From Callorhinus ursinus (lineage: Eukaryota > Chordata > Mammalia > Carnivora > Otariidae), in assembly GCF_003265705.1 (NCBI RefSeq), contig NW_020312904.1, positions 4,845,728 through 4,909,727 on the forward strand: 64,000 nucleotides of DNA, read 5' to 3'. The position numbers and the translations under genes are program-made. Positions within the stretch are counted from its first letter, which is position 1. The number at the start of each line of letters is the position of its first letter. Below, piece after piece: positions 11,736 to 23,529 of this stretch. Under the pieces are notes generated by a model. It worked only from the letters and a program-made list of their open reading frames with translations, was not told where the DNA came from and searched no databases.

Positions 11736-12010
11736 TCCCGCAGGTGCCTGTAGAGGTAGAGGGGATGCCCTGCCCCCAGGAGGCTCCCAGGTTGATGGGG
11801 CAGGACAGAGGACAACCGCAGTTACACAAAGTGCCCAGAGAAGCTGGGCGAGGCCATGATGAACTGCAAGAGAAGGAGGAGTCAGGGCAGGCTTCCTGGA
11901 GGAGGAGGAGGCAGAGCTGGTGAGGTAAGGGGAGTTCGCTGGGTTGGAACAAAATGGAAAAGCCACTTCAGACAGAGGAAACAGCACAAGTAAAGACCAC
12001 GGTGACCCTG
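11736..12010 (-). mobile_element. L2 LINE fragment
   Basis: Antisense L2 3' end: 'GTCAGGGCAGGCTTCCTGGA', then 'AGAGGAAACAGCACAAGTAA', the complement of the L2 carboxy-terminal coding segment and 3' UTR. Confidence 0.65.
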
Positions 12011-12685
12011 AAAATTGCAAGAAGCTTGCAGATGTCATGTGGCCTAAGGCAGAACCAGGCTCTGGGCCCTGATGTACAGGGCCCCTCTCAGCCCACAGGC
12101 CTCTGCCCGGCAGCAAAGCCCCCGCAGCAGCTGCCGCTCTTACCTCCTGCTTCCCTAACCCAGAACACCCTCTGGCTCTTCATGAACTTATTCATAGGCC
12201 GCCCCCCGTGGGTCTCTGGAGTTTACCCGACCCCAGAACCTTCCTCCCGATAAACCTTCTCGGCTCTGGGGCCAGATCCTTGATGTGTGGTTTCTGTAGG
12301 AGGCCACTAGCCAACAGGGAGAAATTCCAGAAAGCCAGAAGACAAAAAGGGAGACCAAGTATCTTCTTGGCATCACATCAAATACCAAGGAGGCGTCCGT
12401 GATTAGAATTCAGAAGACAGAGAATGTCTGCGTGTGGGTGGAGTTTCAAATCCTGGGGCTCTCAGCTGGACTAGGAAACCCTGGGCCTGTCCCCCAGAAC
12501 CCTTGTCTTTCCCAGCTGGGGCCCTGGCTTCCTCCCGTCCCAACCCTGTGCACATGGAAGGCACACACCCGCTTCCTCACCCCCTGTCTCCACCGTGTGC
12601 ACACGGCTTTGGGGAAAGCCCAGGAAGGTGTTTGTTCAGCAGGGCTGCTCCACAATCAGGGAGGACCATGGAGGGTGGGGTGACA
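12011..12685. other. No feature recognised
   Basis: No exon or confident repeat seen. Confidence 0.45.
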
Positions 12686-12830
12686 GGCCCAGGACCAGAC
12701 GCGTCATCGGCTGTGTGTCCTCAGACAAGTTGCCGGCCCTCTCTGAGTCTCAGCACTTCCCGTCGGCAGTGGCGATGAGAGGTGAAGGAGGGGACCTCAC
12801 CCAGTGCTGAGCACAGAGTAGGGCTGCAGG
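12686..12830 (+). mobile_element. MIR SINE fragment
   Basis: 'GGCTGTGTGTCCTCAGACAA' then 'GCCGGCCCTCTCTGAGTCTC' matches the sense MIR core; 'gtgctgagcacagagtagggc' is the 3' part. Confidence 0.65.
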
Positions 12831-13094
12831 GACTGTTGATTCCCTTTCCAGAACCACGTCCTCACCCCTCCACCAGCAACCAGCAGGCCCGTCCTTCCTT
12901 ACCCCGCGGATGCTTGGCCCAGGGAGGAATGTTTGGGTTTGATGCTAGGGAGCAAATTTAAAATCACAGCAAAGCAGGTGCCACGCAGAGCACTCAGACA
13001 GGGTGCCCTCCGTTCCTGGCCTACCCCTGCTAGAGTGTAAGAATGAGGGTTTTGTCTGCTTGGTTGGCTGCCTCGTCCCCTGCTCTCAAACACT

Positions 13095-13215
13095 TATTTG
13101 ATGAATCCCCATTTTACAGATGGGGAAAGTGAAGCACAGAGAGACTAGGTAAGTGGTCCAGGGTCACCCAGCTGGTTACTGGCAGACCCAGCATTTGAGC
13201 ACAGGTAGTCTAGCC
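13095..13215 (-). mobile_element. MIR SINE fragment
   Basis: 'CCCATTTTACAGATGGGGAA' then 'AGCACAGAGAGACTAGGTAA' and 'CCAGGGTCACCCAGCTGGTT': clear antisense MIR core. Confidence 0.85.
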
Positions 13216-13519
13216 CTGGCCAGCTTAGAGGACCGCTCAGGGCCAGGTGTCCAGCCTCGTCCCCTAGGCTGAGGAGCCAGACATGACAAGGCAGGCAGGG
13301 GTCAGGAGACAGAGCTCAAGGGCCTCAGATGCCCCAGGAAGCCTTGGGCACATCATGACCCTTATGGGCAGGAACTGGCTCTCTGCCGCAGGTGCCAGCC
13401 AGAGCAGGACCCAGGGCAGGGGGAGGGGTCAGGCGCCGGGAGGAAGACAGGGTGTGGGGTCCGATTCCAGTCCAGAGAGGAGCAGGGACAGGAGCCAATC
13501 TTCCCACCCCCATCCTGGG

Positions 13520-13745
13520 CCGGGCACTGAGCCGGGCATCTGACTTGGGGACAGACAATGGCAACGAGCTATCAGCTGTGATAGGAGGGAGCCCAGAAGG
13601 CACATTGTCCAGATGGGGCATCAGGGAGAGCTTTCTCGAGGAGGTGACAGCTGGAATGATCTTCAAGGATGAGTAATAATTAGGCAAAAAAAATAAGGGG
13701 GGAGGAAGAGCATGTACAAAGGCCTGGGTCAGGGTCAGGACCCTC
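13520..13745 (-). mobile_element. L2 LINE fragment
   Basis: Antisense L2: 'TCAGGGAGAGCTTTCTCGAG', 'CTTCAAGGATGAGTAATAAT', then 'gcatgtacaaaggcctgggtc'. Confidence 0.7.
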
Positions 13746-14150
13746 AGGGTCTCCACAGGGGATAGCCGTCCTGGAACAGAGATCCTCTCAAGCTTCTCTT
13801 CTCTAATAGAATAATCAGATTCTTTTTTTCTGGTGAGAGCCTCTTTACTGATAATATTCCACAAGAGGCCAGAAAGACCCCCTGAAAGTCTTCTGGGGCT
13901 CACAGCCTTCTCTCTTTCTGCTCTATCCCTGCCCCAAGCACCACTGTAGACCCAGACAGAGACCCCAATTCAACCGGAAGGAATCAGTCAGGGTGCTTAG
14001 GACAGACTGGGCTTCAGGGTCCCAAAAAAAGGACCAGACCACATCCAAAGCCACCGGGGTCTCTGCTGGTAGATTTTCTTACTCGTAACAATGAGTAAGC
14101 TATGCTCTTGGAGCAGAGGGGAGGGGCTGAAGGAAGGAGTTTGGAAGGAA
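13746..14150. other. No feature recognised
   Basis: Mixed composition with no identifiable gene or repeat. Confidence 0.4.
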
Positions 14151-14154
14151 AGAC

Positions 14155-14290
14155 ACAGGCAACCCAGACTTCAAATCCCATGTCTGCCCTCCTGAGTCCT
14201 GGGACCTGGGCAGATCCTGCAACCTCTTGCCCCCTCTGGGCCCCCAGAAGCTCAGGGGTCATCAGGAGAGGGTGACGAGGATCCCGGCTG
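14155..14290 (+). mobile_element. MIR SINE fragment
   Basis: 'CCCAGACTTCAAATCCCATG' with 'CTGGGACCTGGGCAGATCCT' and 'GCAACCTCTTGCCCCCTCTG' is a diverged sense MIR. Confidence 0.55.
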
Positions 14291-15535
14291 CCCAGAGCCA
14301 GAGCACACTGGTCCTGATGGCTAGTCCTAATTATTATTCCCCTGCTACTTTCCTCCACCAAGGAGTGGTCACGGTTTCCTTCCCTTTTACGCCTAATTTT
14401 CCATGATAAAATTGCCCTGCTCACTGGATAACACGGCGGGGGGGGGGGGCGGAGAGCAGACCCCAGCCCAGTGCAGCCCGTCGTCCCCTGCAGCTCTCAG
14501 CTCTCTCTCCACCTTACGGCTGTTACCATCTGCACATCAAGTTGTGTGTCTTGGGTTTTTAATTCAACATTCTGTCTCAACGAGGTTCCTGCATTATTAA
14601 GTCTTCATAACACTGTTTTAATGGCTGCCTTAATTGTCTTTGAGAGATGATGGGCCATAAGTAGTCGGTGACCCACTTTCCCTGACTCGGGCCACTGGGT
14701 GCTTCTGAGTCCCCCCCCCCCGACACACACACTGCAGTGGTTCTCTTTCCACCTCTCAGAGCCTTGCTCCGTCTCATGCTGGGTCCCTCTGCCTCCAGGA
14801 CAAGAGGGTTTCCAGATGTGGGCATCTAGCATCCCTGGCCAGGTGAGTACGGCCAGTGATGGATCGCTCACTCCCTCCAGAAGCCACCTGCCTCAGTGGA
14901 ACAACCCCACCTGCTACAGAGCTCTATTTTTTTTTTTTTTTTTACAGGCAGGAAACAGAACATTTAGATGCAAAACCTGTTAGAGGCAGACAGACCTGGG
15001 TTCAGATCTTGTTCCTCCAGTTTTTGATTCCTGGAGTACCTCCAGCAGGTGATGTAGCCAAACTCGCCTCACCTGGAAGCAGGGTGCTAGAATCAGTGCT
15101 GTCTGGCTCAGCAAGAGGAGACGCAGAAGATCGTGGCATGCAGAAACCGCTCTCCATTGTTCCTCCTGTCCGCCCCCCGCCCCCGGCATCACGTCAGGGT
15201 GTGGCAGGCTTTCTGTGATGTTGAGGACACCAGTCAGCTGTCTCAGGGTCCCCTCTGAGCTGAGCACTGGCTGGCCAGGGAGCAGTCAACACCCAGAAAG
15301 GGTTTCAATGGATGAGTAGGAGTTTTCTGGAAGTGGAGATATGACCCTCTAGGCGGAGTGCAGCTCAGGCTAAGTCCCAGAGGATGGGAAAGGCTAATGA
15401 GAAGTGGGGAGCCTGGGGGAGCTCCAGGTCCTGGGTACCACCCCACGTGGTTCCCAGCCCCTCATTGGTCTCCTTCACTGCTCCCTCCTCATCAACGTGG
15501 CCTTAGGCACCAGAGAGCCCTGGGCTCCTTCCTTG
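14291..15535. other. No gene; homopolymer tracts only
   Basis: Contains a G run near 14437-14447, a C run near 14710-14720 and a T run near 14928-14943. 14980-15060 has a MIR-like 'cagacctgggttcagatcttg' head, too weak to call on its own. Confidence 0.45.
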
Positions 15536-15539
15536 ACCC

Positions 15540-16130
15540 TGTTCTCTCCATCTCCACCCACCCTTGGGAACTCCGCTGGCATGCCAGCTCCAGACTTGTC
15601 CCTCTGCACCTGACTTCTGGGTCTGTCTCCAGGGCAGTGCCCCGCACCCACCTCGCCCCGACTCCAGACTCAGCTTTGCAAATCCTGAGTCTTCACAGGC
15701 AGCCCTTCAAGTATTCAGTAGACATTGCCAACTGGCACACCCAGTGTCCTCTGCCCTCCCACCAGCTCCTCAGGACAGAATCCCTGACTCTTGGCCGCTT
15801 CACACATCCTATCAGGGACATCAGGAAAATGGACCCAGAATCCGCCCTCCGCACCCCTCTACCGAAACCAACCATCTGGTCCATCCTCTTGCCCAGACTG
15901 AGGCAGCACCTTCTAAATCTCTTCCTGCTTCTATCCTTTGCCCCCCACAGCAGCAGAGCAATCCTTTTAAAATGTAAATCGAAACCCATGGATATCTCCC
16001 CTCTCTCTAGAAGACGGAAGAATTCAAAGTCCTTTCAATGGCCCACAACCTGATCTGATCCCTCTGTCCTCATCTCCCCCAATTGCTCCAACCACACTGA
16101 CCTCCCTGCCATTTTGCATTTTCCGCTTTC
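15540..16130 (+). mobile_element. L2 LINE ORF2 relic
   Basis: Sense L2. 'ATGGACCCAGAATCCGCCCT' through 'CTCTTCCTGCTTCTATCCTT' and 'AGCAATCCTTTTAAAATGTA' follow the L2 coding consensus downstream of the reverse-transcriptase core, and 'TTCAAAGTCCTTTCAATGGC' continues it. The left limit is approximate. The frame is broken; this is a fossil. Confidence 0.7.
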
Positions 16131-16134
16131 TTAT

Positions 16135-16700
16135 GCACGTGGCTTAATACTTTTCTAATAACAATGTATGTATCGTTTTGCATTCTAATTATATTCACTT
16201 AGCATTAAGTTAGCCATTACCTGTGGTTTTACTTAATTTTTCTAAATATAATTTTAGTAGCTACCCAGTAGTCCTGATCCCACGTGCTAGCATTAACTGT
16301 GCCATTCCCCTACAGCGAGGCATTTGTATAGCTTACAATTGTCTTTATTATGACAAATAATATTGTGGGAGGGTAAACATACTCCAGAAGATTAGGGGCA
16401 GCAATAAACACCTTTAAGTGTTTATGGTTTTCCCTCTTATGAATTAGTTTCTCTGGATACATTCCAGGCAGGGAAATGATTGAGTCGAGGGGCGTGACAG
16501 CTGTATGGTTCTTTGTACCAATGCCAGCCTCCTTCCCAAGGGGACTGTCACCAGCAGCAGCTTGTGAGGATGGGCCCCCCTCGTTTTTATGTGTCTGCAT
16601 TTCTTTGATTGTTAGCTGAGGCTGAACATCTTTCCTTTCGTTTGTTAATTAACTGTATTTCCTCTCTTGTGGGTTGCCCATCTATGTTACTGCACCCCCA
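16135..16700 (-). mobile_element. L1-type LINE 3' remnant (antisense)
   Basis: Order of motifs: an 'attgtctttattatgacaaat' segment, 'AGTTTCTCTGGATACATTCC', 'TTTGTACCAATGCCAGCCTC' and 'GCATTTCTTTGATTGTTAGC'. This matches the complement of an old, common L1-class 3' segment also present at 28040-28510 (same orientation) and 45060-45480 (opposite). Confidence 0.55.
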
Positions 16701-16928
16701 AGACGGGTGGTAATTGAAGGCATTTCCATAAAGCAACTTTTATTTTCCAAATTTCAGCTCCTGGGTATTACTCTTGTCTGTGTATTTCCTTCCCCTGTAC
16801 TGTTTACTTAATACCTTTTTAATTGGCTTTAAATCAAGTCGCTTTTTAAAGAAACTCAGACTTGCTCTAAGCAATCGTATCTTTGGTTTAAGAGTTATAT
16901 TTTTCCCAATACACATTAAAACAAATGT
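16701..16928. other. AT-rich, unassigned
   Basis: AT-rich sequence that may continue the L1 relic to its left; no distinctive landmark. Confidence 0.35.
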
Positions 16929-16931
16929 ATA

Positions 16932-17119
16932 GGGACCCCTGGGTGGCTCAGTCGGTTGAGCGTCTGCCTTTGGCTCAGGTCATGATCCCGGGGTCCTGGG
17001 ATTGAGTCCTGCATTGGGCTCCTTGCTCAGCAGGGAGTCTGCTTCTCCCTCTGCCTGCTTCTCCCCTTGCTTGTGCTCTCTTTCTGACAAATACATGAAT
17101 AAAATCTTGAAAAAAAAAG
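16932..17119 (+). mobile_element. CAN-SINE (tRNA-derived), sense
   Basis: Full-length carnivore SINE: a tRNA-related head 'GGTGGCTCAGTCGGTTGAGC' with pol III box sequences, 'CAGGTCATGATCCCGGGGTC', then a pyrimidine-rich middle ('ctgcttctccctctgcctgc') and the tail 'AATAAAATCTTGAAAAAAAA'. The only plus-strand copy in the window. I could not identify a convincing target-site duplication. Confidence 0.95.
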
Positions 17120-18245
17120 TCTTAAATATATAAACATAGCCAAGATGTTCTGGGGTCACCTTGCACTGGCTCATGAGAGTTAGTAGTTAATTTTTTAGGA
17201 ATTTTGTGAGCCCGTTGTTGAATACAGACACTATAAAAATTAAGTGCTATAAGCCGACAATTAAATAAATTCTATGAAACACAAAAGTAACAGACATTCG
17301 AAATCATCACTTCCTAGTGATTTTGCTACATTTCCTACGATCTATGCTCTTGAGCTTTTGTTATCTATTGTGTCAGTGTAGTGAAACTTACATAACGTTG
17401 GCTATTGTGCATCTCTTCCCAACACTGTTAACAGTACTTACACCATGGAAATGGGCAGCAAATGTTACAAATCAGGGCTCTATCCTCTCAAGATCTGGTC
17501 ATTGAAAATTTACTGGCATGCGACTGCACGTAACCTTTCAAACGCCCATGTGTTCAGCACCTCCGACCATCTGCCTGCCCCGTGGTCTGTGAATCTTAGT
17601 GCAGAGCTGCGAACATGTCCTTACGGGCTTATGAAACTGGATCCCAGCGCTTCAAGGAACACCCATAGACAGGCATCCTGGCCAGCTGTAGCCGGGGCAA
17701 GAGGCAAGGTAGTTCTGAAAAGGAGATTCATGCTCCTTCCCAGAGCAAAGAAAGTAAGGGAGATGAGAAGGCAGGAGGACGGGTCAGAACTTCCTGTCAT
17801 CCATCTGGCCCTTCGTCCCCGGAGGGAACATCTTGGGCTGTCCCTTTGCAAACTCGCCAACCCCATCTGCTTTTGCTTCTCAGCACCAGTGTGCACTGTG
17901 GTGAGGATGCGGCCGGACACCATTAATTCACTCCTTCAACCTGTGCTTGCTGAGGGTTGGCCATGCCCTGAGCCAAGTGCAGGGCCTAAAATATAAGAGA
18001 GGCACAACCCCAGCCAGTGATATGCAGAAAATCAATCCTGGCCCCTTACTTTACCTGGAAAATCAATGTATTTGGCCACAGGGCAAATATACCTTAGAGA
18101 AGGTTTTGGCAAAGTCTCTTTGAAGATGCTCTTCCAGCATGAACTAGACCAGACTTAACTGTCTGCAGAACCCTCTTCCAGCTCAAGTTCCAGATAGAAG
18201 TTCACCGCCTCTGGGCCTGGGACGCAACTCTGTGTGGTGGACGAG
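17120..18245. other. No gene recognised
   Basis: 17160-17530 is AT-rich and probably an old unassigned repeat. 17530-18245 is mixed, with the pattern 'TTCACTCCTTCAACCTGTGC' near 17928 hinting at an eroded L2 3' end. Confidence 0.4.
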
Positions 18246-18247
18246 CA

Positions 18248-18415
18248 AGGGCCATGAGTCCAGCCAACCAGATCCGCAGGCCCTGTGACCTTGGACAAGT
18301 CACTTGCTCCTCCCAGGCCCATTTGCCTGGACGTGAAAATGGGGGCGGGGGGCGGACAGAGATGGAGCCCACTGGGAGCCTGGCACAGAGCCGGCGCTCA
18401 GCCACAGGGCACCCC
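18248..18415 (+). mobile_element. MIR SINE
   Basis: 'CCTGTGACCTTGGACAAGTC', 'ACTTGCTCCTCCCAGGCCCA', then 'TGGACGTGAAAATGGGGGCG' and 'GGAGCCTGGCACAGAGCCGG': sense MIR with its 3' part. Confidence 0.8.
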
Positions 18416-19310
18416 ATTCCCAGCAGCACGCTGCCAGGTGGCCTGGTTAGACATGCCTCATCCTGGAGGGGGCTCCTGCGGTCCTGTCCCCACCCCCAGC
18501 CACCCAGCCCAGGGGGGACCCATACTGCCCAGCCGGCACACTAGCTTGGAATCAATTAAGATTCCCTAACCCAGTCACTGCGGCTGGCTTCTGTTTAAAG
18601 AAAGATGCCAGTTTGAGTGAGCAATTAACAAAGAGATGTCTCCACGGAGGCCTGGACAAAGCTGGGGGAACATTGCCTGCGAGAAGAGGGGGTGTTCCTT
18701 CACATCAATTGCTTAGCAATTCCGTCCGATTGCCCCCTGGGCTGCAGCAGGATAATGTGGAGACCACAGGATTGCCATGGAGGGAAGCCGAGGCTGGGCC
18801 CACAGCTGTTATGTGTCCCCAAAACCATTTAGTTCAGGGGCTCTGGACGGGCCTGGCCCCCAGATCGGGCACCCCAAGGCGAGAGAAGCAGGAATTTATC
18901 TCCATCGGTGTGGGCCAGGGAAGACCAAGGAACCTTTCCTTCTTTATTCCCTCCATCATTAAACTCTGGCCTTAACTGGGAAAACATTTGCTTCCAAGAA
19001 TAGATGCTTGTTGGCGCAGTGAGACTCTCCCAGCGTGGGCATCCCGGCTGCCGTCAGAATGATGGAAACCAACTCTGGCCTTCGGGCCGGGAGGGCGCCG
19101 GCTCCTCATAAATGCCCTCCAGAGTACTCCTCCTGTTACTTCTGAGGCGCCCCGGAGGGTGCCAGGGAGAGCTCCTTGCCAGATGGCTTTGGCCGCGGGC
19201 TCCAGGTGTGGCTCCAACCTGCTCAACTACTGGGACCTGTGGCTTCAGGAATTGCTGGGTGTGGCAGCCCACGGGTGGCAACAAGGACCCCGGTGTCCCC
19301 CGAGGTCCCC
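18416..19310. other. No feature recognised
   Basis: No exon-like frame or confident repeat; composition mixed, GC-rich toward the right. Confidence 0.4.
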
Positions 19311-19311
19311 T

Positions 19312-19440
19312 GGGCTGGACTCGCACGAGCTCTGTGCTGCCCAGCTGTGTGTCCTTGGGCAGGCTGCTTCACCTTTCTGAGACAGCAGTGGGGAAGCAAA
19401 TAATCCCCCGTGGCAGGGATATCATGGGGTTGCCATCTGA
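19312..19440 (+). mobile_element. MIR SINE fragment
   Basis: 'CAGCTGTGTGTCCTTGGGCA' followed by 'CTGCTTCACCTTTCTGAGAC' and 'GGCAGGGATATCATGGGGTT'. Confidence 0.7.
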
Positions 19441-20325
19441 GGATGTGCTGAGGACCTCCAAAGTCTCCCCTGTCCCTGTCTCTGTCTACTCTGTCAACAG
19501 GAAAAGGGGTCCCTGCCAAACCCCTCCTCTACCCTCTCCCCGCCGGGTTGAGGTTGCTGAGAGCTTATGTCATAGCTCATCAACCAAACAAGAAAAGGGT
19601 ATTGTGCTAGATTGTTCTGTCCTCAGCTTGGTTAGCCTGGGGTCTTCATATCCCAGAATCCACTGCCCTGGTAAGGCCGGCCAGAGTTGTCTGAGTTTTG
19701 GGAAGCCCCAAACAGCATCACTGGGCCCTAGAAGTCTCAGAGCCGGGGAGGCATGGCTGCAGAGGTGCCCCAGGCCCCCGTGTGTCTGCAGATTCTCCGT
19801 CTGTGTCCGGCTCTTCTTCCGGACTGCTGACCACAGGCCGCAGATCCCGTAGACATGGAAGGCAAGACCCTTCCATGGACCCCAGGCCCCCTCAGCTGCC
19901 CCTCAGGTCCCAGCTCCCTGCAGATGGGTCCCGTTCTCCCATCCAGTGCAGCTGAGGGACCCTCCTCTGAGCCTTCGACTCCCCTTTCTCGACCTTCTCT
20001 GCCCCTCTGTAAAAACAGGGGTTCCTAGAGTAAACGCCTTGTTCTATGACAGCCCAGCGGCTGTGCCACCCCTGCACCTGGGCCCTGCCGGAGGCTGTCT
20101 CTCACATGACCCTGAGGGGCACATCTTCATCACCTCTGACGTCCAGATGTATCCCCGGCCAAGGTGGCCATTTAATGCAGCGCTGCTTACTTCTTCCCGG
20201 AAAAGCTATTCCTCAGGCGATGGTGCATCTCATGGTTGATGGCATCAGCAGGGGGAGGACATGCAGGACACCCCACAGAGCGGCTGTCTCGATGGGGGGA
20301 GATCGTGTCCATTAGTTTAAGGGAA
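19441..20325. other. No feature recognised
   Basis: No identifiable gene or repeat. Confidence 0.4.
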
Positions 20326-20327
20326 AC

Positions 20328-20600
20328 CACGCGGCAGCAAAGCACTTTGAGCAGCGAGTGACTTGGTCAGATGGGAGCTTTGGTGAGAGCCCCCCGCGAT
20401 GGGCAGGGCTGACTGTAGGACGGGGGTGTGGAGGCAAGGAGGCCGTGGGGAGGCTGTTGCTGTGCCCCAGGGAGGAGACTATGGTAGTTTAGGCTGGGGG
20501 CGGTGGACTGATTTGGAGATGTTTTGGAGGTGGTGCGGCCAGGATTACAGAGGGATTGGACCCGGGGGCAGGGAATGGGGGCACCCCGGACGGCTGTAAG
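20328..20600 (-). mobile_element. L2 LINE fragment
   Basis: Antisense L2: 'TTTGAGCAGCGAGTGACTTG', 'GACTGTAGGACGGGGGTGTG', then 'gaggctgttgctgtgccccag', in the order of the L2 complement upstream of the 3' region. Confidence 0.65.
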
Positions 20601-20939
20601 GTCTGATCTGAGTGACGTGCGGTATTGCCACAGATGAGGAAGGACCCTGCTGGAGAAGAGGTGGAGCGGGGGTCCCAGGCATGGCACAGTGGGGCCTGTT
20701 GCTGGCTGCGGCCAGAGCCCTGGGCTGTGCACGACCGGTGAGGACGTATAAAGGTTGAGCGTGCATCCTGAGGCCTGGGGCGGGTCCCAGGTGGGCAGGA
20801 GCTGGGGAGGTGCCAGAGGGACAGGTGTGTGCCAGGTGGACAGCAGGAGGCCCCAGGAGGGATGGTGGCCTCGGGACATACTGCCCAGGATATATAGCCT
20901 TCTCCCCAGCTCTGGGGCCAGCCAGGAAAGCCAAAGACT

Positions 20940-21180
20940 AGGGGGGGTGTGCGTGTGTGTGCAGTGTGTACGCAGCGTGAGTGTGCGTGTATGAGGATGC
21001 ACGTGGGTGTAGCGTACACATGTAGCATATGCTGTGTGTGTTGGGGACACATGTGCGGTGTGTGGGGGGGTGTGTGCATGTGTAGTGTGGCTCTGTGGTT
21101 TGGGCTTAGTGTGCGTGTAGTATGATGCCTGTGTCTTGTGTGTGTGCAGAAGTGTGTATGTTGTGTGCATGCTCACATGC
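20940..21180. repeat. Imperfect TG-rich microsatellite
   Basis: Alternating TG with interruptions (GTGTGCGTGTGTGTGC, GTGTGTGGGGGGGTGTGTGC). It yields a histidine/threonine-rich minus frame that is not a gene. Confidence 0.8.
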
Positions 21181-21555
21181 TTGGGTATGACCCTGGCTCC
21201 AGCCTCGGCCCCTCCTGCCACATCTGTCCCCCACCGAGGGCAGGAAAGGGGCCTGGGGCACCGGCTGGGGTATTTGAGGCAGCCCAGGCATGCCATAACA
21301 TAAAAACAGCATCAGGTCAGCGGTCGCCAGGAGGGAGCACAGAGATTTGCACAGGGGACCAGGAGGCATGGACGGTCAAGGGCAAAGTATAAACAGCCCT
21401 GGAGCTAGGAGGCACATTCATTTCACAAGCATTTGCAAAACATGGACCAAAGCCTGGGCTCCCCTCCCGGCCAGGGCTGGGTACACAGAATGGGTCAGAC
21501 CCCATCTCTGCCCAGGAGACGTGCCTCCAAGCCTGGTCACCTCACTGGGTTCCCC

Positions 21556-21782
21556 ACCCCAGCTCCCCTGTGAGCTCCTACTTGTCCCTCAAAACCTTGC
21601 TCAGGCTGCTCTTCTCCCTGAGGCCTCCCACCCTCCTGCAGAGGTCTTCTCTCCCTGCTCCCCACTCTCAACACAGCCAGGCCCACGTGGTCTGTTATCA
21701 CATCTGTGCCCGCTGGATGGGGCGAGGCCAGGGACAGTCTGAGTCCTCCTGCAGATCCTAGTGCCTGCAGCAGAGCCCTGGG
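21556..21782 (+). mobile_element. L2 LINE 3' end
   Basis: Sense L2 3' end: 'TCCCTCAAAACCTTGCTCAG', 'TTCTCCCTGAGGCCTCCCAC', a 'tctgttatcacatctgtgccc' segment, then 'AGATCCTAGTGCCTGCAGCA'. Confidence 0.7.
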
Positions 21783-21784
21783 TT

Positions 21785-21960
21785 CAGAATCATGGCTGCT
21801 TGTCGGACTCCTTCGGCCACTGGCTTGCTGTTTAACCTAGGGCAGCCTTGTCCCTCCCTGGACTCCGCTTTCCCCTTGTGTGACGGGCTGCTTCCACGGT
21901 CTCTTTCGACCTAAAACCCCTCTGGCCTTCTCTTCTGGCTAATGGAGATGCTGATCAGGG
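21785..21960 (+). mobile_element. MIR SINE fragment
   Basis: 'CCACTGGCTTGCTGTTTAAC' with 'CTAGGGCAGCCTTGTCCCTC' and a 'ctggactccgctttccccttg' core; fairly diverged. Confidence 0.5.
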
Positions 21961-22675
21961 ACCAGAACGGATGTGGAAAGCCCTTGAAAAATTCATAACA
22001 AGGAGGCAAAGGGAGAGTCTTTTATTTTTGTGGAGCAAGAGGAGGTGGGGTTGTGACGGAAGGAGACAGCGTCCCCAGCCCTTTGTGGCCTTTAATGCAG
22101 AACACGCCGTTCTCTCGCGGAAGCCACGGCATCAGGTATTTACCAAAGCAGCATTAAAAATTAACCTTTAGGATGTAGATGTGTAAAGACCCCAAGCTCC
22201 CCAAGAAACGTCCGGAAGTCAGGAGGGCGAAGGGCCGGGAGGAAGGCTGCACACAGGGCTTGGATAATGAAGCTCCCCCAAGCCAGGCACAGCTCCCCAC
22301 GGGCCCTCGGCCCCTGCCACCAAAGCCGGAGCAGCCTCCAGTCCCGTGTCTGCGGGGCGCCGGGCTGGTCAGCCCTCCTCGGCCGTCAGCCCTGCCAGGC
22401 TCCCCGGGGCTGCCAGATAAGCCAGGCCCTCGGCGCTGAGGCAGAGAGAGCTGGTGCATTCGTGCATCAGAAGGAAAGTCGGGGTGCAGGCGTTTGGGCA
22501 GAGAAGGTGGCAGAAGCAGGGGGCGGCGCCCACCAGGCTGGCTGGGGGAATGGAGGGGATGGTAAGGAAGAGGGGGGCTCCAAAAGCGATATCTAGGACC
22601 CTAGACCGAGCCGCTGGGGCTATACTGATGGGATTTTCTGAACTGCGACCCCTCGGGTGGGTGTGGCTTTGGGTG
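21961..22675. other. No feature recognised
   Basis: No gene or confident repeat; GC-rich from 22190 on. Confidence 0.4.
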
Positions 22676-22679
22676 CCAG

Positions 22680-22900
22680 CTGCGTGGGATGTCTGAGGTC
22701 GGAGATGCCTGTGAGCATCAGGGAGTGATGTTAGGGTCACAGACCAGTGGAGCATCTCAGGGGAACGTCTAGGCTGCAATCCAGCTTGGGCTTGGCCGAG
22801 GGTGCTTGTCATGGAATCCGAGGGGCTGGGGGTCGCCTGGGGGGAGGATGAAGTGTGGGGGAGCTCTTGGTGGGGGAGGGAAGAACTGGCAAAATAGTCG
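22680..22900 (-). mobile_element. Possible L2 LINE fragment
   Basis: 'CTGAGGTCGGAGATGCCTGT' followed by 'GGAACGTCTAGGCTGCAATC' fits the complement of the L2 segment coding 'RISNCLLDISTWM', but divergence is high. Confidence 0.4.
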
Positions 22901-23500
22901 GGGGGGCAGCCCCTGAGGCAGGAGGAAACCGGGAGGCGTGGGGTCTGGAGGCTTAAAGAGGGGGTGTCCTCAGAGGAGCAGGGTCAGCCGAAAGGATGTG
23001 GGGACCTGGCCTCAGATGCCAGGGCCGGATGCCCTGCCCTTTGCCCATCGCTCCCATGATGCCCCGTCCCCGCCCCCATCCCCCAGTGCAGTCGGTGTGC
23101 TCCTAGAAACACAGACACAGCATCTTGTCTGTGGAATCTGCAGGGAGTAGCCGACACCAGAGCATCGCCCTTCGCTCCCGCATCCATCTGGTCTTCCATT
23201 CCCCGGGATGACAGTCATCTTCTTTCTCAGGGAAAGAAAGTGAAGTTTCACATTCCATTCTTTTCAAATGACACAATGTCCTATAAAATGCAAAGTAATT
23301 CCAGTTTGTCCACAAATAAGATCTTTGTTGGGATAGCTTCTACCTTTCCTGGCGACCCAGTAAGCAGGCAATGACGGATTCCCCGGGGCACTTTGGAGAG
23401 GAGGGCTGCCCTCCGTTCCACCTGCTATGAGCCGCGTCCACACTGGGTGCTCAGAGCTGGGACCCGCGCCCGAGCTCACCTCCCAGCTCTCACCTAACAC
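22901..23500. other. No feature recognised
   Basis: No identifiable gene. 23200-23340 is AT-richer and unassigned. Confidence 0.4.
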
Positions 23501-23529
23501 GGGGAAGGATGACATGAAGCCATGATCCA

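Noticed and set aside
16932..17119. tRNA gene suggested by the tRNA-like head
   Set aside because: It is the promoter-bearing head of a CAN-SINE with A-rich tail, not a folded tRNA gene.
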